From assembly GCA_009787175.1 (NCBI GenBank), contig WRGM01000158.1, positions 1 through 21,000 of the forward strand: DNA of 21,000 bases, written 5' to 3'. This document shows, one piece after another, positions 8,228-16,680 of this stretch. Each line of letters begins with the position of its first letter. Within the stretch, counting starts at the first letter, position 1. This DNA is from Candidatus Bathycorpusculum fermentans (GTDB lineage Archaea > Thermoproteota > Bathyarchaeia > Bathyarchaeales > Bathycorpusculaceae). The notes under the pieces are model-generated. The model did no database searches and was not told where the DNA came from. It was given only the letters and a program-made list of their open reading frames with translations. Both the position numbers and the translations under genes were made by a program.

Positions 8228-8269
8228 TGACAATTATGTTCTTGTTTTATGTTGTTTGTTTATGATGTG

Positions 8270-8527
8270 TTATTGTTTTCCGAACCATTTTTCGAACCAG
8301 GTGTTAAACATTTCGAGGCATTCATTACGATAAGCGGTTTCGCCTGATTCGTCGCGTATACAGCTGGCGAGCTCTATATTATTGAGGATTTCTGTTTTTG
8401 CTTCATTTAAACTTGCTGTTACATCGTCAAGCATGTCAGTGCCGCCTTCTGCATAGGTTTTTACTGAGGCTTGTAGAAATGCTCTTTTTTCTTGAATTAA
8501 CTCTCCAAATTTACCTTCTAAGGACAT
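8270..8527 (-). CDS. Small hypothetical helical protein
   Basis: An 85-aa acidic protein (from the ATG at 8527; a TTG at 8536 would add three residues) that I do not recognise. It seems all-helical, with KFGELIQEKRAFLQASVKTY, DVTASLNEAKTEILNNIEL, two cysteines (ASCIRDE and NECLEMF) and a Trp-rich end (FNTWFEKWFGKQ). No membrane segment. A TATA-like AAATTAAATAACA lies at about 8558-8570. It converges with the methyltransferase, leaving 42 nt between stops. Confidence 0.55.
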   Translation of the reverse strand: MSLEGKFGELIQEKRAFLQASVKTYAEGGTDMLDDVTASLNEAKTEILNNIELASCIRDESGETAYRNECLEMFNTWFEKWFGKQ

Positions 8528-8685
8528 AATAAACAATTATTAGTATGTAAACGAGTGTTATTTAATTTTTGGTTGTAATAACAAGGGATAGTTTGAGCTA
8601 AAATGTGTTAAAGAATATGTCTGATTGTTAACTACTATTTTTGTTGGATTAGAATTTAGGTGTTGGTAAGAAGTATATTTGTATG

Positions 8686-8761
8686 GTTAACTTTGATTAG
8701 AGAGTCAATAACTTAATATGGTTCATTGTTTCTCTTCGGGTAAAACAAGATTAAAGTTAAC
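8686..8761 (+). promoter_or_regulatory. Long-range inverted repeat upstream of the beta-CASP RNase
   Basis: GTTAACTTT (8686-8694) pairs perfectly with AAAGTTAAC (8753-8761). Inside it, AGAGA (8699-8703) pairs with TCTCT (8731-8735), so the region could fold into an extended stem with a 27-nt inner loop. It lies 68-143 nt upstream of the GTG start of the RNase gene in a 300-nt region with no other feature. It could be a structured mRNA leader, an sRNA, or an operator pair. Confidence 0.4.
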
Positions 8762-8828
8762 TTGTCAAGCTTTGAATTGGCTGTTAGTCAGTTTTTGATA
8801 AAGCTTGCATTATTTGGAGAATATAAAA

Positions 8829-10085
8829 GTGGAAATTAAAATCCTTGGTGGAGCTAGAGAAGTTGGTGGCTCATGTATATCTGTTGAAGCAGATTCGTGT
8901 AAAGTTGCATTAGATTATGGTATAAAGCTTGATGAGAAGGAAACTAAAAAGTTTCCAACTGATTTTGATGCAGTAATTATAAGCCATGCACATCTTGATC
9001 ATACAGGCAGTTTGCTAAGTTTATCTAAATATAATCCTACAATTGTTGGTTCTGAAATTACACGAGATGTAACAGTGGATCTATTACATGACATGGTAAA
9101 TATTCAAACTGAAAAAGGAAATTTTGAATATAAAGAACATCATGCAGAAAGAATAAGACAATGCTGGTGGGCTCGCGACTCCATAGCCCTAGCAGGAATG
9201 AAAATTAAACTTCAACCAGCAGGTCATGTAGCAGGAGCTAAAGTGACAAGTATAGAAGCAGAAGGCAAAAAGATTGTCTATACAGGCGACATTTGTACAC
9301 ATGACACCGAAATACTGCAAGGTTGCAAGTTAGATACATTGCCTAAAAGGCCTGATATGTTAATTACAGAGTCAACATATGGGGGTAAAGTGCGGGTACC
9401 TAGGCAGAAATTGATAGATGAACTCATGGAAGATTTGCTAAAGACTATGGATAATAAAGGAAATGTTTTGATTCCTACATTTGCGTTTCATAGGAGTCAA
9501 GAAATGGCAAGGCGTATAGATAATGCCATAACAAATGGGTGCTTACCTCGGTATAATGTGTATACCATATCGAATTTGGCGCATAAAATAAATGATTACT
9601 TCAATCAGTATAAAACATTATTTACCAAAGAAGTTCGTAAACAAAAAATGCCCTTCAGATACAGACATGTAAAGCATCTATATCGCACAGCACAAATTGA
9701 AGAACCAGCTATCGTAATTTGCACATCCGGCTTTGGACACGCAGGTGCAAGCTTACGATTATTAAAAGACTGGGCAGGCGATAAACATAACTCTGTTATA
9801 CTAACAAGTGGTTACCTGCCACCTGATAGTCCACTAAAAACAGCAAAAGAAGAAGGCTATTTCAAAATTGAAGACGAAACATTTGACGTGCAAGCGCTAG
9901 TTAAACAAATTGAGTTATCAGGTCATGCAGATCAAAATCAGCTAATTGAAATTGTAAATAAACTAAAACCCTCCAGAACAGTTCTTGTACACGGAGATAT
10001 AGAACAAGCGGAAGCATTAGCAGAAAAAATCGGCGAAATGACAGATGTCTGCATACCAGAGCGAAATGATACAATAGACCTCTAA
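8829..10085 (+). CDS. Beta-CASP metallo-beta-lactamase ribonuclease (archaeal CPSF2-like)
   Basis: A 418-aa zinc-dependent nuclease of the CPSF73/RNase J group, expected to cut or trim RNA. The metallo-beta-lactamase half shows SHAHLDHTG (HxHxDH, residues 53-58), GHVAGA (His133) and YTGDICTHDTEI (Asp164). The beta-CASP half shows ESTYGG, PTFAFHRSQE, ICTSGFGHAG, LSGHADQ and VLVHGD. No KH domains precede it, so it resembles aCPSF2 rather than the transcription-termination factor aCPSF1. I choose GTG 8829 because the family usually begins directly with MEIKxLGGAREVG and GGAG (8815-8818) is 10 nt upstream; upstream TTGs (8805, 8814) are possible. The 5' part is balanced and the 3' part is A/C-rich on the coding strand. 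Confidence 0.92.
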   Translation: MEIKILGGAREVGGSCISVEADSCKVALDYGIKLDEKETKKFPTDFDAVIISHAHLDHTGSLLSLSKYNPTIVGSEITRDVTVDLLHDMVNIQTEKGNFEYKEHHAERIRQCWWARDSIALAGMKIKLQPAGHVAGAKVTSIEAEGKKIVYTGDICTHDTEILQGCKLDTLPKRPDMLITESTYGGKVRVPRQKLIDELMEDLLKTMDNKGNVLIPTFAFHRSQEMARRIDNAITNGCLPRYNVYTISNLAHKINDYFNQYKTLFTKEVRKQKMPFRYRHVKHLYRTAQIEEPAIVICTSGFGHAGASLRLLKDWAGDKHNSVILTSGYLPPDSPLKTAKEEGYFKIEDETFDVQALVKQIELSGHADQNQLIEIVNKLKPSRTVLVHGDIEQAEALAEKIGEMTDVCIPERNDTIDL

Positions 10086-10415
10086 ACCGTTCCACAAATA
10101 ACACACAACCCCGCTAAAGTACTACGTAGAAGTAAGGCTATAATAACAAAAATAGCTAAAGATGAGTTTACAGAGAGAATCTGTTACTCAATTTTTTTAA
10201 AGTTAGAATTAATTTTATTTTTCGTTGAAATTTTAGGGTTTCTTTAAGCTTATTTGGTATTTTGTTTGGCATATACGTTAAAAATTAATGATTTACCTTA
10301 AGATTTTGAAGAAGCCACTACAGCATATAATAGGATAATGGCACACTAAAAAATATGTGTGAACAGGTTACTTAAAGCTAAGCACACACTTGGTGAAGAG
10401 TTAAAGATAGTGTTT
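10086..10415. other. 330-nt gap between convergent genes
   Basis: I see no gene here. A T-run at about 10189-10197 could end the RNase transcript. The plus strand changes from A/C-rich (10081-10140, 32% G+T by count) to T/G-rich (10201-10270), one of several skew switches in the window. Confidence 0.5.
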
Positions 10416-11027
10416 TTATAGGTTTATTAAAAATGGGTTTGTTTTCTTCTCTTTGCCCATTATAGTGGTTTCTTCATGTCCGGGATAGACAAGTAGAGCG
10501 TCAGATAGAAGAGCTATTTTTTTCAGAGTTAGGTTCATATCCTCAGGTGAGCTCTCAGCGAAGTCTGTTCTGCCAATGCTCTCTGCAAATAGAGTATCCC
10601 CAGAGAACATGACATTATGATTATCGCTAATAAGACAAATGCTGCCCATTGTATGACCTGGTGTATGCATAATTTTTAGGCAGACATTACCAAATGAGAT
10701 ATTATCTCCATCTTTAAGTAACACATCTGAAGACGCATCACGATCGCCTAGTCGCTCCAATAAGTAAGCATCACGTTCATGAATACATATGGGGACCGCA
10801 TATTTTTTTTGCATTAAACTATCACCATCTATATGGTCATAGTGTCCATGAGTGTTTACTATAAATTTTATTTTAAGCATCTCTTTATCAATATAACTAA
10901 AAATCGGCTGAGTTTCAATATCTAAATGTAAGCCAGGGTCAATAATTATTGCCTCTTTTGTATCTTTACAGCTCACAACATAACAGTTCGTTTGAAGCAT
11001 ACCAACAGGAAATGTCTCAACATGCAT
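10416..11027 (-). CDS. Glyoxalase-II-like metallo-beta-lactamase-fold hydrolase
   Basis: A 203-aa single-domain MBL protein, counted from the ATG at 11027 (MHVETFPVGMLQTNCYVV is the usual family opening; an ATG at 11036 adds three residues). The zinc ligands are visible: NTHGHYDHIDG (His60, His62, Asp64, His65), HTPGHTMGS, FSGDTLFAESIGRTDF and VYPGHEETT. These proteins typically hydrolyse thioesters of the S-lactoylglutathione type or related esters. In an organism without glutathione the thiol is unknown. It lacks the C-terminal helical domain of true glyoxalase II (about 250 aa). A TATA-like GTATTTAA lies near 11072-11082. Confidence 0.88.
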   Translation of the reverse strand: MHVETFPVGMLQTNCYVVSCKDTKEAIIIDPGLHLDIETQPIFSYIDKEMLKIKFIVNTHGHYDHIDGDSLMQKKYAVPICIHERDAYLLERLGDRDASSDVLLKDGDNISFGNVCLKIMHTPGHTMGSICLISDNHNVMFSGDTLFAESIGRTDFAESSPEDMNLTLKKIALLSDALLVYPGHEETTIMGKEKKTNPFLINL

Positions 11028-11172
11028 AATTATCATAGGCGTAATAGCAGATGTTAAAGTTAAGCGTTTTCGTTAAATACCAAAAATGAGTTGTAAAACA
11101 AAACGATTAAAAAGTCTTTTAATGGTTGTAGGCTAAGAAAATATTTGGGAAATGGAAAAAAATTCCCAAGAT

Positions 11173-13053
11173 TTATTGGAATTTTTCTGGGGAGATATAG
11201 TCGCCGTATTTTGTTTGTGCTTCTATTAGTCGTTCGCGTTGTTTGTAGAGTTGCCCAAACATTTCTAATGGTATATCTGTAACGTTTTCTTGGTAGAATT
11301 TGGAAACACGTTCTATTTTTGATAGATTCTCTGGTACGCGTATTGTAAATTGTTTTATGTAATCTTCTTTTGCATAGTCTTTGTCTAGGACTTCTCTGAA
11401 GAGTCTTTTTAGGTCTTCATATTTGGGAATTAGTCCTGTAGGCGTTTTTATAGCGTCAACTTCATTGTGAACGCGTTGTTCCATCCATTTGACCCAGACG
11501 TGTTTATCACGTGGACTGTTTAGGTATTTGCCGTCTTCTAGATTGCGTAAGAAATAGTTTACGCCGAAAACTATGGGTTGTTTTTTGAGTTTTTGTCCGA
11601 ATTCTAGGTTGTTGCTAACGTTTTTGCCCATGGGTATGGATATAAAGTCTTGGATGCTCATCATGTTAATTTCTGGTACGCCTTCTTTGCCGATTGTTGC
11701 AAATGTAGTTTCTGTTTCTAATGAGGCTCCGTATGCTATGATGCCGTGTTCCCAGCTGTAGCTTTGTTGCACGGGGACGTATGCTTTTGCGTCTCTTCCA
11801 CCGTACATTATTCCGCCTAACTCAACGCCGTTAGGGTTGTTAAGTTCTGGGTCAACGTTTCCTAAGGCTGATAGGGCTACTGCGTATCGTGCGTTTTTGT
11901 GTGCTGCTGAGATTTCAGTGCCTGTCTCATCTTTTTTGCCTTCATACCATTGTCCTGTATAGTTTAAGCCTTCTTTGGGTAATTCTTTGCCCATGCCTAG
12001 CCAGTAGGGTTTTCCGTCTTTTATTAGTATGTTTGAGAAGACTACTTCTCCTGGGGTTGTTAGTACTTTCCAGATTAGGGCATCGTCTTTTTCGTTTACG
12101 TCCTGTATTATGCCAAATATGCCGCTTTCAACGTTGACTGCGCGGGCGACCTCGTTTATTTCACGGATGTATGCTATGTCATCGCCAAGTATGGTCTCGC
12201 TGGGGAGCATAGCTGTTGAAGTTTTACCGCATGCGCTTGGGAAAGCGCCGGCGAAGTAGGTTTTGCGTTTGTTTGGACCGTAAACGCCCATAAGTAGCAT
12301 GTGTTCTGCTAGCCAGCCTTCACTGCTAGCTTTACGTATGGCAAGACGGAAGGCTAATTTTTTAAAGCCAACGCTGTTTCCTGCGTATTGAGTATTTACG
12401 CTATATATGGTATTGTCCATATGGTCGATATAGATGCGTTTTTTGTCGGGTTCTGCGCTCACCATTTCTTCAGTTAACTTACCTGCGGAATGAACTACTT
12501 TGAGAAAATCGCTTTTTGTTCCGGCTTTTACAAATTGTCCATAGCCGGCTCTGTAGAGTAAGTCTTCGGAGTGAGCGACATACCATGAGTCAGTGCATTG
12601 TAGACCTAAAATGGTGAAAACTGAATCGCGTGGGCCTAATGAGATGAAGCGGACTATCATGGTTCGTCCGATCATTAGATTTCTAAGGGCGCTTCGAACT
12701 TCAGTTAAACCTTCTTGGCGATCTATCTGGTTAAGTGCTTTACTTAAAAATACGCCTTTGGGTACAAGGTACTTTGTATTTTGGCGGTCGCGACCTTGGT
12801 CTTTTTCGCCGTCAAAATGTATGGTATGTCCTTGCATGGTAAGTATAGCTTGTTCTTCGCCGCAGGCTATTGATTGTTTTCTAACATATGCTATATCTTC
12901 AGCTGAGTCACTGCAGATAAAAATTTTTTCTGGATGACACAAGTCACTAATTTTTGCAATGAACTCGTGGACATTGGGATTGTCGATCGCGGATAGTTTC
13001 TCGAAATCTTTTGGATCTAGTTTAGGTTGGAGAGCTTCTAGATAGGGATTCAT
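11173..13053 (-). CDS. pckG: Phosphoenolpyruvate carboxykinase (GTP)
   Basis: This enzyme interconverts oxaloacetate + GTP and PEP + CO2 + GDP, linking C4 acids to gluconeogenesis. The length (626 aa) fits the GTP-dependent family. Signatures, numbered from this start: YAGNSVGFKKLAFRLAIRKA followed by EGWLAEHMLLMG (metal-binding Lys and His), the P-loop FPSACGKTSTAM (about 271-282, with the reactive Cys), the second metal motif LGDDIAYI, and the C-terminal NEVDAIKTPTGLIPKYEDL. I prefer the ATG at 13053, preceded by GAGG nine bases upstream, over the in-frame ATG at 13068. It starts 24 nt after the asparagine synthetase stop and is probably co-transcribed with it. The plus strand is G/T-rich throughout. 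Confidence 0.96.
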   Translation of the reverse strand: MNPYLEALQPKLDPKDFEKLSAIDNPNVHEFIAKISDLCHPEKIFICSDSAEDIAYVRKQSIACGEEQAILTMQGHTIHFDGEKDQGRDRQNTKYLVPKGVFLSKALNQIDRQEGLTEVRSALRNLMIGRTMIVRFISLGPRDSVFTILGLQCTDSWYVAHSEDLLYRAGYGQFVKAGTKSDFLKVVHSAGKLTEEMVSAEPDKKRIYIDHMDNTIYSVNTQYAGNSVGFKKLAFRLAIRKASSEGWLAEHMLLMGVYGPNKRKTYFAGAFPSACGKTSTAMLPSETILGDDIAYIREINEVARAVNVESGIFGIIQDVNEKDDALIWKVLTTPGEVVFSNILIKDGKPYWLGMGKELPKEGLNYTGQWYEGKKDETGTEISAAHKNARYAVALSALGNVDPELNNPNGVELGGIMYGGRDAKAYVPVQQSYSWEHGIIAYGASLETETTFATIGKEGVPEINMMSIQDFISIPMGKNVSNNLEFGQKLKKQPIVFGVNYFLRNLEDGKYLNSPRDKHVWVKWMEQRVHNEVDAIKTPTGLIPKYEDLKRLFREVLDKDYAKEDYIKQFTIRVPENLSKIERVSKFYQENVTDIPLEMFGQLYKQRERLIEAQTKYGDYISPEKFQ

Positions 13054-13077
13054 AACAATTATCCTCATCGCATTTTT

Positions 13078-14043
13078 TTATAATTCATGTACAATTCCTG
13101 GTACCCTTGGGAATGGTTGACACTCAGCAATATGCTTTACGCCTGTAAGATACGCAATAATACGTTCAAGCCCAAGACCGGCACCTGCTGATGGTTTTAA
13201 GCGACCTTCTTTGGCCATTTGGATAATTAATGAATAGTTTTCTTTTCTTACGCCGTGTTGTTCCATTTTTTTAATTATTTTATGGTAATCATATTCTCGT
13301 TTGGAGCCTGAGAGTACTTCTCCGAATTTGGGCATGAGCAGATCATAGTTATCCCATTTACCTGTTGTAAAGTCTTCGAAATCATAGAATTCACGTGGAA
13401 GGTTTGTGATCCATACAGGCTGGGTAATTTCAGATGTTATATCATCTTCCCATGTTTCGCCGTATTTGGCTTCAAGGTCTGCTCTGTCGAAAATTTTAAA
13501 TGGCAGCTCCAAAGTGGGAAGAGCGTCAAGACGGTTTATGGCTGCTAGTGTTTCTTTCATGTCTTTTTTTAAGCCTTCGATTAGCAGGTATAGTGCGTTT
13601 TCGACTGTTGTGAAAACGTTTTGTGATGTGGCGTTTTGGATTTCGAAGTCAAGTTGGGTAAATTCGTATATGTGTTTTCCGGTTTTTCCGCGGTCAGATT
13701 TTTCTATGCGAATGTTTGGTGCGAGTATGAATAATTTTGGGTAAACTGTTGAGGCGGCTATTAATTTATGGACTATCATGCTTGACATGGTGCGTACGGG
13801 TTTTCCGTATATGTCAACTTCTATTCTTGTTTCAATTGACGCGTTTGGGTCTGGCCATAGGGGGTCGGTGCTTTGGCTTAAGACTACGGGCAGAAGCCAT
13901 TGAAAACCCTCTTTTACGTATGTTGAGGTGAGGTTTCCTATGGTGTATGTTACTATTTTTCCTATAGCTGCTTTTTTTTCGATTTCTTGACCTGTTAGCT
14001 GGTCTAAGGATTTAGGAGGTGAGATGAGTGTCATATGCTTCAT
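13078..14043 (-). CDS. Archaeal asparagine synthetase (AsnRS-like aspartate-ammonia ligase)
   Basis: A 321-aa class II aminoacyl-tRNA-synthetase catalytic core with no anticodon-binding domain, as in archaeal AS enzymes related to AsnRS/AspRS. It is expected to make asparagine from aspartate, ammonia and ATP via aspartyl-adenylate. Visible: YEFTQLDFEIQNA (motif-2 region), NLPREFYDFED and motif 3 GAGLGLERIIAYLTG (287-301; Arg294 binds ATP). The final HIAECQPFPRVPG matches the class IIb end with the usual FPR. Without the anticodon domain it is unlikely to be a real synthetase. It leads an operon with pckG and is divergent from an Lrp/AsnC regulator 119 nt away. The start is ATG 14043 (or 14034). 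Confidence 0.88.
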   Translation of the reverse strand: MKHMTLISPPKSLDQLTGQEIEKKAAIGKIVTYTIGNLTSTYVKEGFQWLLPVVLSQSTDPLWPDPNASIETRIEVDIYGKPVRTMSSMIVHKLIAASTVYPKLFILAPNIRIEKSDRGKTGKHIYEFTQLDFEIQNATSQNVFTTVENALYLLIEGLKKDMKETLAAINRLDALPTLELPFKIFDRADLEAKYGETWEDDITSEITQPVWITNLPREFYDFEDFTTGKWDNYDLLMPKFGEVLSGSKREYDYHKIIKKMEQHGVRKENYSLIIQMAKEGRLKPSAGAGLGLERIIAYLTGVKHIAECQPFPRVPGIVHEL

Positions 14044-14130
14044 TCTGCTTTGTTTATTTGTTTAAGTGAGAGTGTATGGCTGGTATAAGAAATTTTTTAT
14101 TTAATTCTTGTTTATTTTACAAAAAAATAT

Positions 14131-14140
14131 GTTTATATAC
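14131..14140 (+). promoter_or_regulatory. TATA box of the Lrp/AsnC gene
   Basis: GTTTATATAC is centred about 27 nt before the ATG at 14163, ideal for a leaderless transcript. The 119-nt divergent region also holds a weaker minus-strand TATA (TCTTATACC, about 14084-14092) for the asparagine synthetase operon. Confidence 0.6.
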
Positions 14141-14162
14141 TAAAAAGTTGTAATTCTTACAT

Positions 14163-14663
14163 ATGTCCTTCAAGTTAGATGATAAAGACTTTGCGATTTT
14201 AACGCTAATACAAGAAGATAGCAAATTAACAGCTAATAAAATGGCTAAAAAAATCGGCATTCCTATAACCACAGTTTTCGCAAAAATAAAACGCATGGAA
14301 GAATTAGGCATAATTAAACAGTACCGCGCCATACTCTCTGCTGAAAAATTAAACCTGACCACCGCAGCCTTCATCCTAGCAGCTGTTTCATATGGAAGTA
14401 AGACAGATGGAACAGTAATTACTCAGCGTGAGGTAGCTGAAGAGATAGCACGACTTGTTGAAGTACAAGAAGTACATATAATTACAGGTGATTGGGATTT
14501 ACTAATTAAAATTAGAGCCGAAAATGTTAATGATGTAGGTAAATTCGTTGTAGACAAGTTAAGACGTATTAACGGATTACAGAAAACTTTGACCTGCATG
14601 GTCTTTGAAACGGTAAAAGAAACAACAAGCTTACCGAGAACTATAAAAAAGCCGCAGCAGTAG
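14163..14663 (+). CDS. Lrp/AsnC-family transcriptional regulator
   Basis: A 166-aa DNA-binding protein. The N-terminal helix-turn-helix (LDDKDFAILTLIQED, then SKLTANKMAKKIGIPITTVFA and RMEELGIIKQYRAIL) is followed by a RAM-type ligand domain (QEVHIITGDWDLLIKIRAEN, then VGKFVVDKLRRINGLQKTLT). Family members form dimers to octamers and respond to amino acids. The position, divergent from an asparagine synthetase gene, resembles the bacterial asnC-asnA pair and suggests control by asparagine. That is inference; the two asparagine synthetases (bacterial AsnA and this one) are both class II-like but the arrangement may be convergent. Confidence 0.92.
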   Translation: MSFKLDDKDFAILTLIQEDSKLTANKMAKKIGIPITTVFAKIKRMEELGIIKQYRAILSAEKLNLTTAAFILAAVSYGSKTDGTVITQREVAEEIARLVEVQEVHIITGDWDLLIKIRAENVNDVGKFVVDKLRRINGLQKTLTCMVFETVKETTSLPRTIKKPQQ

Positions 14664-14677
14664 CCTAAAAGTGGCAT

Positions 14678-15109
14678 TTAGACAATAGTCGTTGAATAGT
14701 ACAGCAAGGGTAGGGCCAGTAGTACAGTGTTTTTTCCTTTAGCTGAGAGGGTATATGTTACGCGTAAGGGTGGGCCTGTTTGTACATTGCGTTCTATATA
14801 GCCGCGTGAGTTTAACAGTTTTAGCTTATCAGACAACGTCCGTGAGTTTACTTCTAAAATTTTTTTTAGCCCACCAAAGCTGCTGCTCTTTTTAAGCAGC
14901 AAGGTGTAGAGGATTTCTAGGCTCCATTTTTGGAATAGTACAGTAAAGTTTTCCTGTAAGCTATTCATTTCTTCTTTTACCTCTTGTGGAGATATTTTTT
15001 GTTTTTCCATTATCGCAAAGAAAGTAGCCTCTATGCCCTGTATGGTTCTATCCATTTGTGCTTCTACTATTTTGCGAAAATCTGCGCTTAAAGTTAAAGT
15101 TTGGGTCAT
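14678..15109 (-). CDS. HxlR-like winged-helix regulator
   Basis: A 143-aa protein from the ATG at 15109 (a GTG at 15121 would add four residues). The N-terminal half is a long charged helix (DFRKIVEAQMDRTIQGIEAT). The C-terminal half has the HxlR/PadR-type winged helix: KWSLEILYTLLLKKSSSFGG, LEVNSRTLSDKLKLLNSRGY, then IERNVQTGPPLRVTYTLSAKG. The extra N-terminal helix makes it longer than a usual HxlR protein (about 110 aa). It is divergent from the geranylgeranyl reductase gene with a dyad over its own start, so autoregulation or control of lipid reduction is possible but unproven. Confidence 0.8.
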   Translation of the reverse strand: MTQTLTLSADFRKIVEAQMDRTIQGIEATFFAIMEKQKISPQEVKEEMNSLQENFTVLFQKWSLEILYTLLLKKSSSFGGLKKILEVNSRTLSDKLKLLNSRGYIERNVQTGPPLRVTYTLSAKGKNTVLLALPLLYYSTTIV

Positions 15110-15116
15110 ACTAGAG

Positions 15117-15129
15117 TACACTTGGTGTA
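15117..15129 (-). promoter_or_regulatory. Dyad TACAC-TTG-GTGTA at the HxlR-like gene start
   Basis: A perfect 5-bp inverted repeat with a 3-nt spacer overlaps the expected transcription start of the HxlR-like gene (TATA at 15147-15157, ATG at 15109). This is a good position for an autorepressor operator. Confidence 0.4.
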
Positions 15130-15146
15130 TTTTGACTTACTTTACA

Positions 15147-15157
15147 ATTTATAAAGC
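15147..15157 (-). promoter_or_regulatory. TATA box of the HxlR-like gene
   Basis: The minus strand reads CTTTATAAATTG in this interval, about 43 nt upstream of the ATG at 15109 and about 30 nt upstream of the GTG at 15121. Confidence 0.55.
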
Positions 15158-15211
15158 TTTACTAATACAACATAGTATACAAAATACATCAGATTAACGG
15201 AGAGTATAAAT

Positions 15212-16576
15212 ATGGAAAAATATGACGTAATAATTGTTGGAGCAGGAACAGCAGGCTGTATTGCGGCAAAAACAATTGCTGAGTCAGGCTTAAAAGTATG
15301 TCTTGTAGAAAAAAATAAACGTGAAAATATTGGAGAAAAAATCTGCGGAGACGCCTTAGGAGAACATCACCTAACATTTCTAGGTCTTGAAAAACCAAAC
15401 GGCGGCGAATTAGAAGCAAAAATTGACGGCATGAAAATTTACTCCCCAGACGAAAACACCATATTCACCGTAGCAGACAACGACTTTAAAGGCTATATAC
15501 TAAACAGACACCTATTCGGACAATGGCTGTTAAAGAAAGCTACAGATAAAGGGGCTCAATTATTAGATAGCACAAATTTCCGCACACCTATAATTGAGAA
15601 AAACGCGGTAGTTGGAATATCTGCTAAAAACATGAAAACCAATGAGAATGTGGAATTACGTAGCAAAGTTGTCATAGACGCCACAGGCTTCTTTGGCATG
15701 GTACGTAAACAATTGCCAGACGTGTTAGGTATAGATCAGGAGATAGCTAATGAGGATGTAGAAGCGTGCTATCGTGAAATACGCCAACTCAAACAGGAAT
15801 CAGAAAATACAAAATACTGCGAAATATACCTAAATCAAAAAGCCTCACCAGGCGGCTACATTTGGATCTTCCCCAAGGGCAACGCACGGGTAAATGTGGG
15901 TATAGGAGCTCTTATGCGTAAAACAGGTTATCCTAATCCAAAAGAGCAGCTATATGAAACAGTCTTCAAAAAGCCAATGTTTAACAATTCACAAATTTTA
16001 ACCGGTGGCGCATGGTTTGATCCTGTCCGCAGACCTCTAGATAACATGGTAAGCAATGGAGTTGTCATAATAGGCGATGCAGCCTCACTAGTTAACCCCA
16101 TACACGGCGGTGGTATAGGACCTTCAATGTTAAGTGGTCATTTTGCTGGAAAACAAATAATTGAAGCATTAAGCAAGGGTGAGCCAACTAAAGAGGCACT
16201 ATGGGGCTACAATAAACAGTACATGGACACATATGGTAAAAAGCAGGGAACACTTGACATTTTCAAACTATTCTTACTCTCCTGCAGCGATGACGACTTA
16301 AACTATGGTATGAACCAGAAACTTATGACAGAAGACGATGTACTAAAAGCAGGCATGGGCGATGAATTCAAACTCAACATAACAGAAACCGCAAAAAGAG
16401 TTTTCAGAGGCATAAGACGCATAGGCTTCCTAAACAAACTACACCTAACAGTTACCACAATGAAAGAACTACGCGCACATTACAACACATACCCCACAAC
16501 ACCCACAGGCTTTGAAACCTGGAAAGACCAAACAGTAGACATAATAGCTCAAGCAAAAAAGAAACTTGTAGAATAA
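15212..16576 (+). CDS. Geranylgeranyl reductase family flavoprotein (digeranylgeranylglycerophospholipid reductase-like)
   Basis: A 454-aa FAD enzyme, expected to saturate the geranylgeranyl chains of archaeal ether lipids or a related isoprenoid. The FAD-binding Rossmann motif is IIVGAGTAGCIAAK (7-20) with LVEK at 31-34. KICGDALG (43-50) carries the family-conserved Cys45. IDATGF at 155-160 and IGDAASLVNPIHGGGIG (287-303) complete the p-hydroxybenzoate-hydroxylase-type fold, and SPGGYIWIFPKG (212-223) matches the lipid-binding part. CGGAGAG at 15198-15204 is a clear ribosome site seven bases before the ATG. It is divergent from the HxlR-like regulator. The 3' end is A/C-rich (22% G+T in 16441-16500). 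Confidence 0.93.
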   Translation: MEKYDVIIVGAGTAGCIAAKTIAESGLKVCLVEKNKRENIGEKICGDALGEHHLTFLGLEKPNGGELEAKIDGMKIYSPDENTIFTVADNDFKGYILNRHLFGQWLLKKATDKGAQLLDSTNFRTPIIEKNAVVGISAKNMKTNENVELRSKVVIDATGFFGMVRKQLPDVLGIDQEIANEDVEACYREIRQLKQESENTKYCEIYLNQKASPGGYIWIFPKGNARVNVGIGALMRKTGYPNPKEQLYETVFKKPMFNNSQILTGGAWFDPVRRPLDNMVSNGVVIIGDAASLVNPIHGGGIGPSMLSGHFAGKQIIEALSKGEPTKEALWGYNKQYMDTYGKKQGTLDIFKLFLLSCSDDDLNYGMNQKLMTEDDVLKAGMGDEFKLNITETAKRVFRGIRRIGFLNKLHLTVTTMKELRAHYNTYPTTPTGFETWKDQTVDIIAQAKKKLVE

Positions 16577-16586
16577 ACAAAAAAAA

Positions 16587-16608
16587 GAGGTACATAACCT
16601 CACACTTT
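16587..16608 (+). terminator. Hairpin plus T-run after the reductase gene
   Basis: GAGGT (16587-16591) pairs with ACCTC (16597-16601) around a 5-nt loop and is followed within a few bases by TTTTT. It lies 11 nt after the stop, so it is an intrinsic-terminator-like structure. Confidence 0.5.
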
Positions 16609-16680
16609 TTCTTACTAACTTTTACAGATGGTAAACATAAAAAATAGACTATTTACCCACCAACCACCTGCCTACTACCC

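Noticed and set aside
11573..12937. Several plus-strand open frames opposite pckG
   Set aside because: Shadows of a full-length, motif-complete PEP carboxykinase gene on the other strand.
13078..14043. Annotation as an asparaginyl- or aspartyl-tRNA synthetase
   Set aside because: The protein starts directly with the catalytic core and is about 100 residues shorter than a tRNA synthetase with its anticodon-binding domain.
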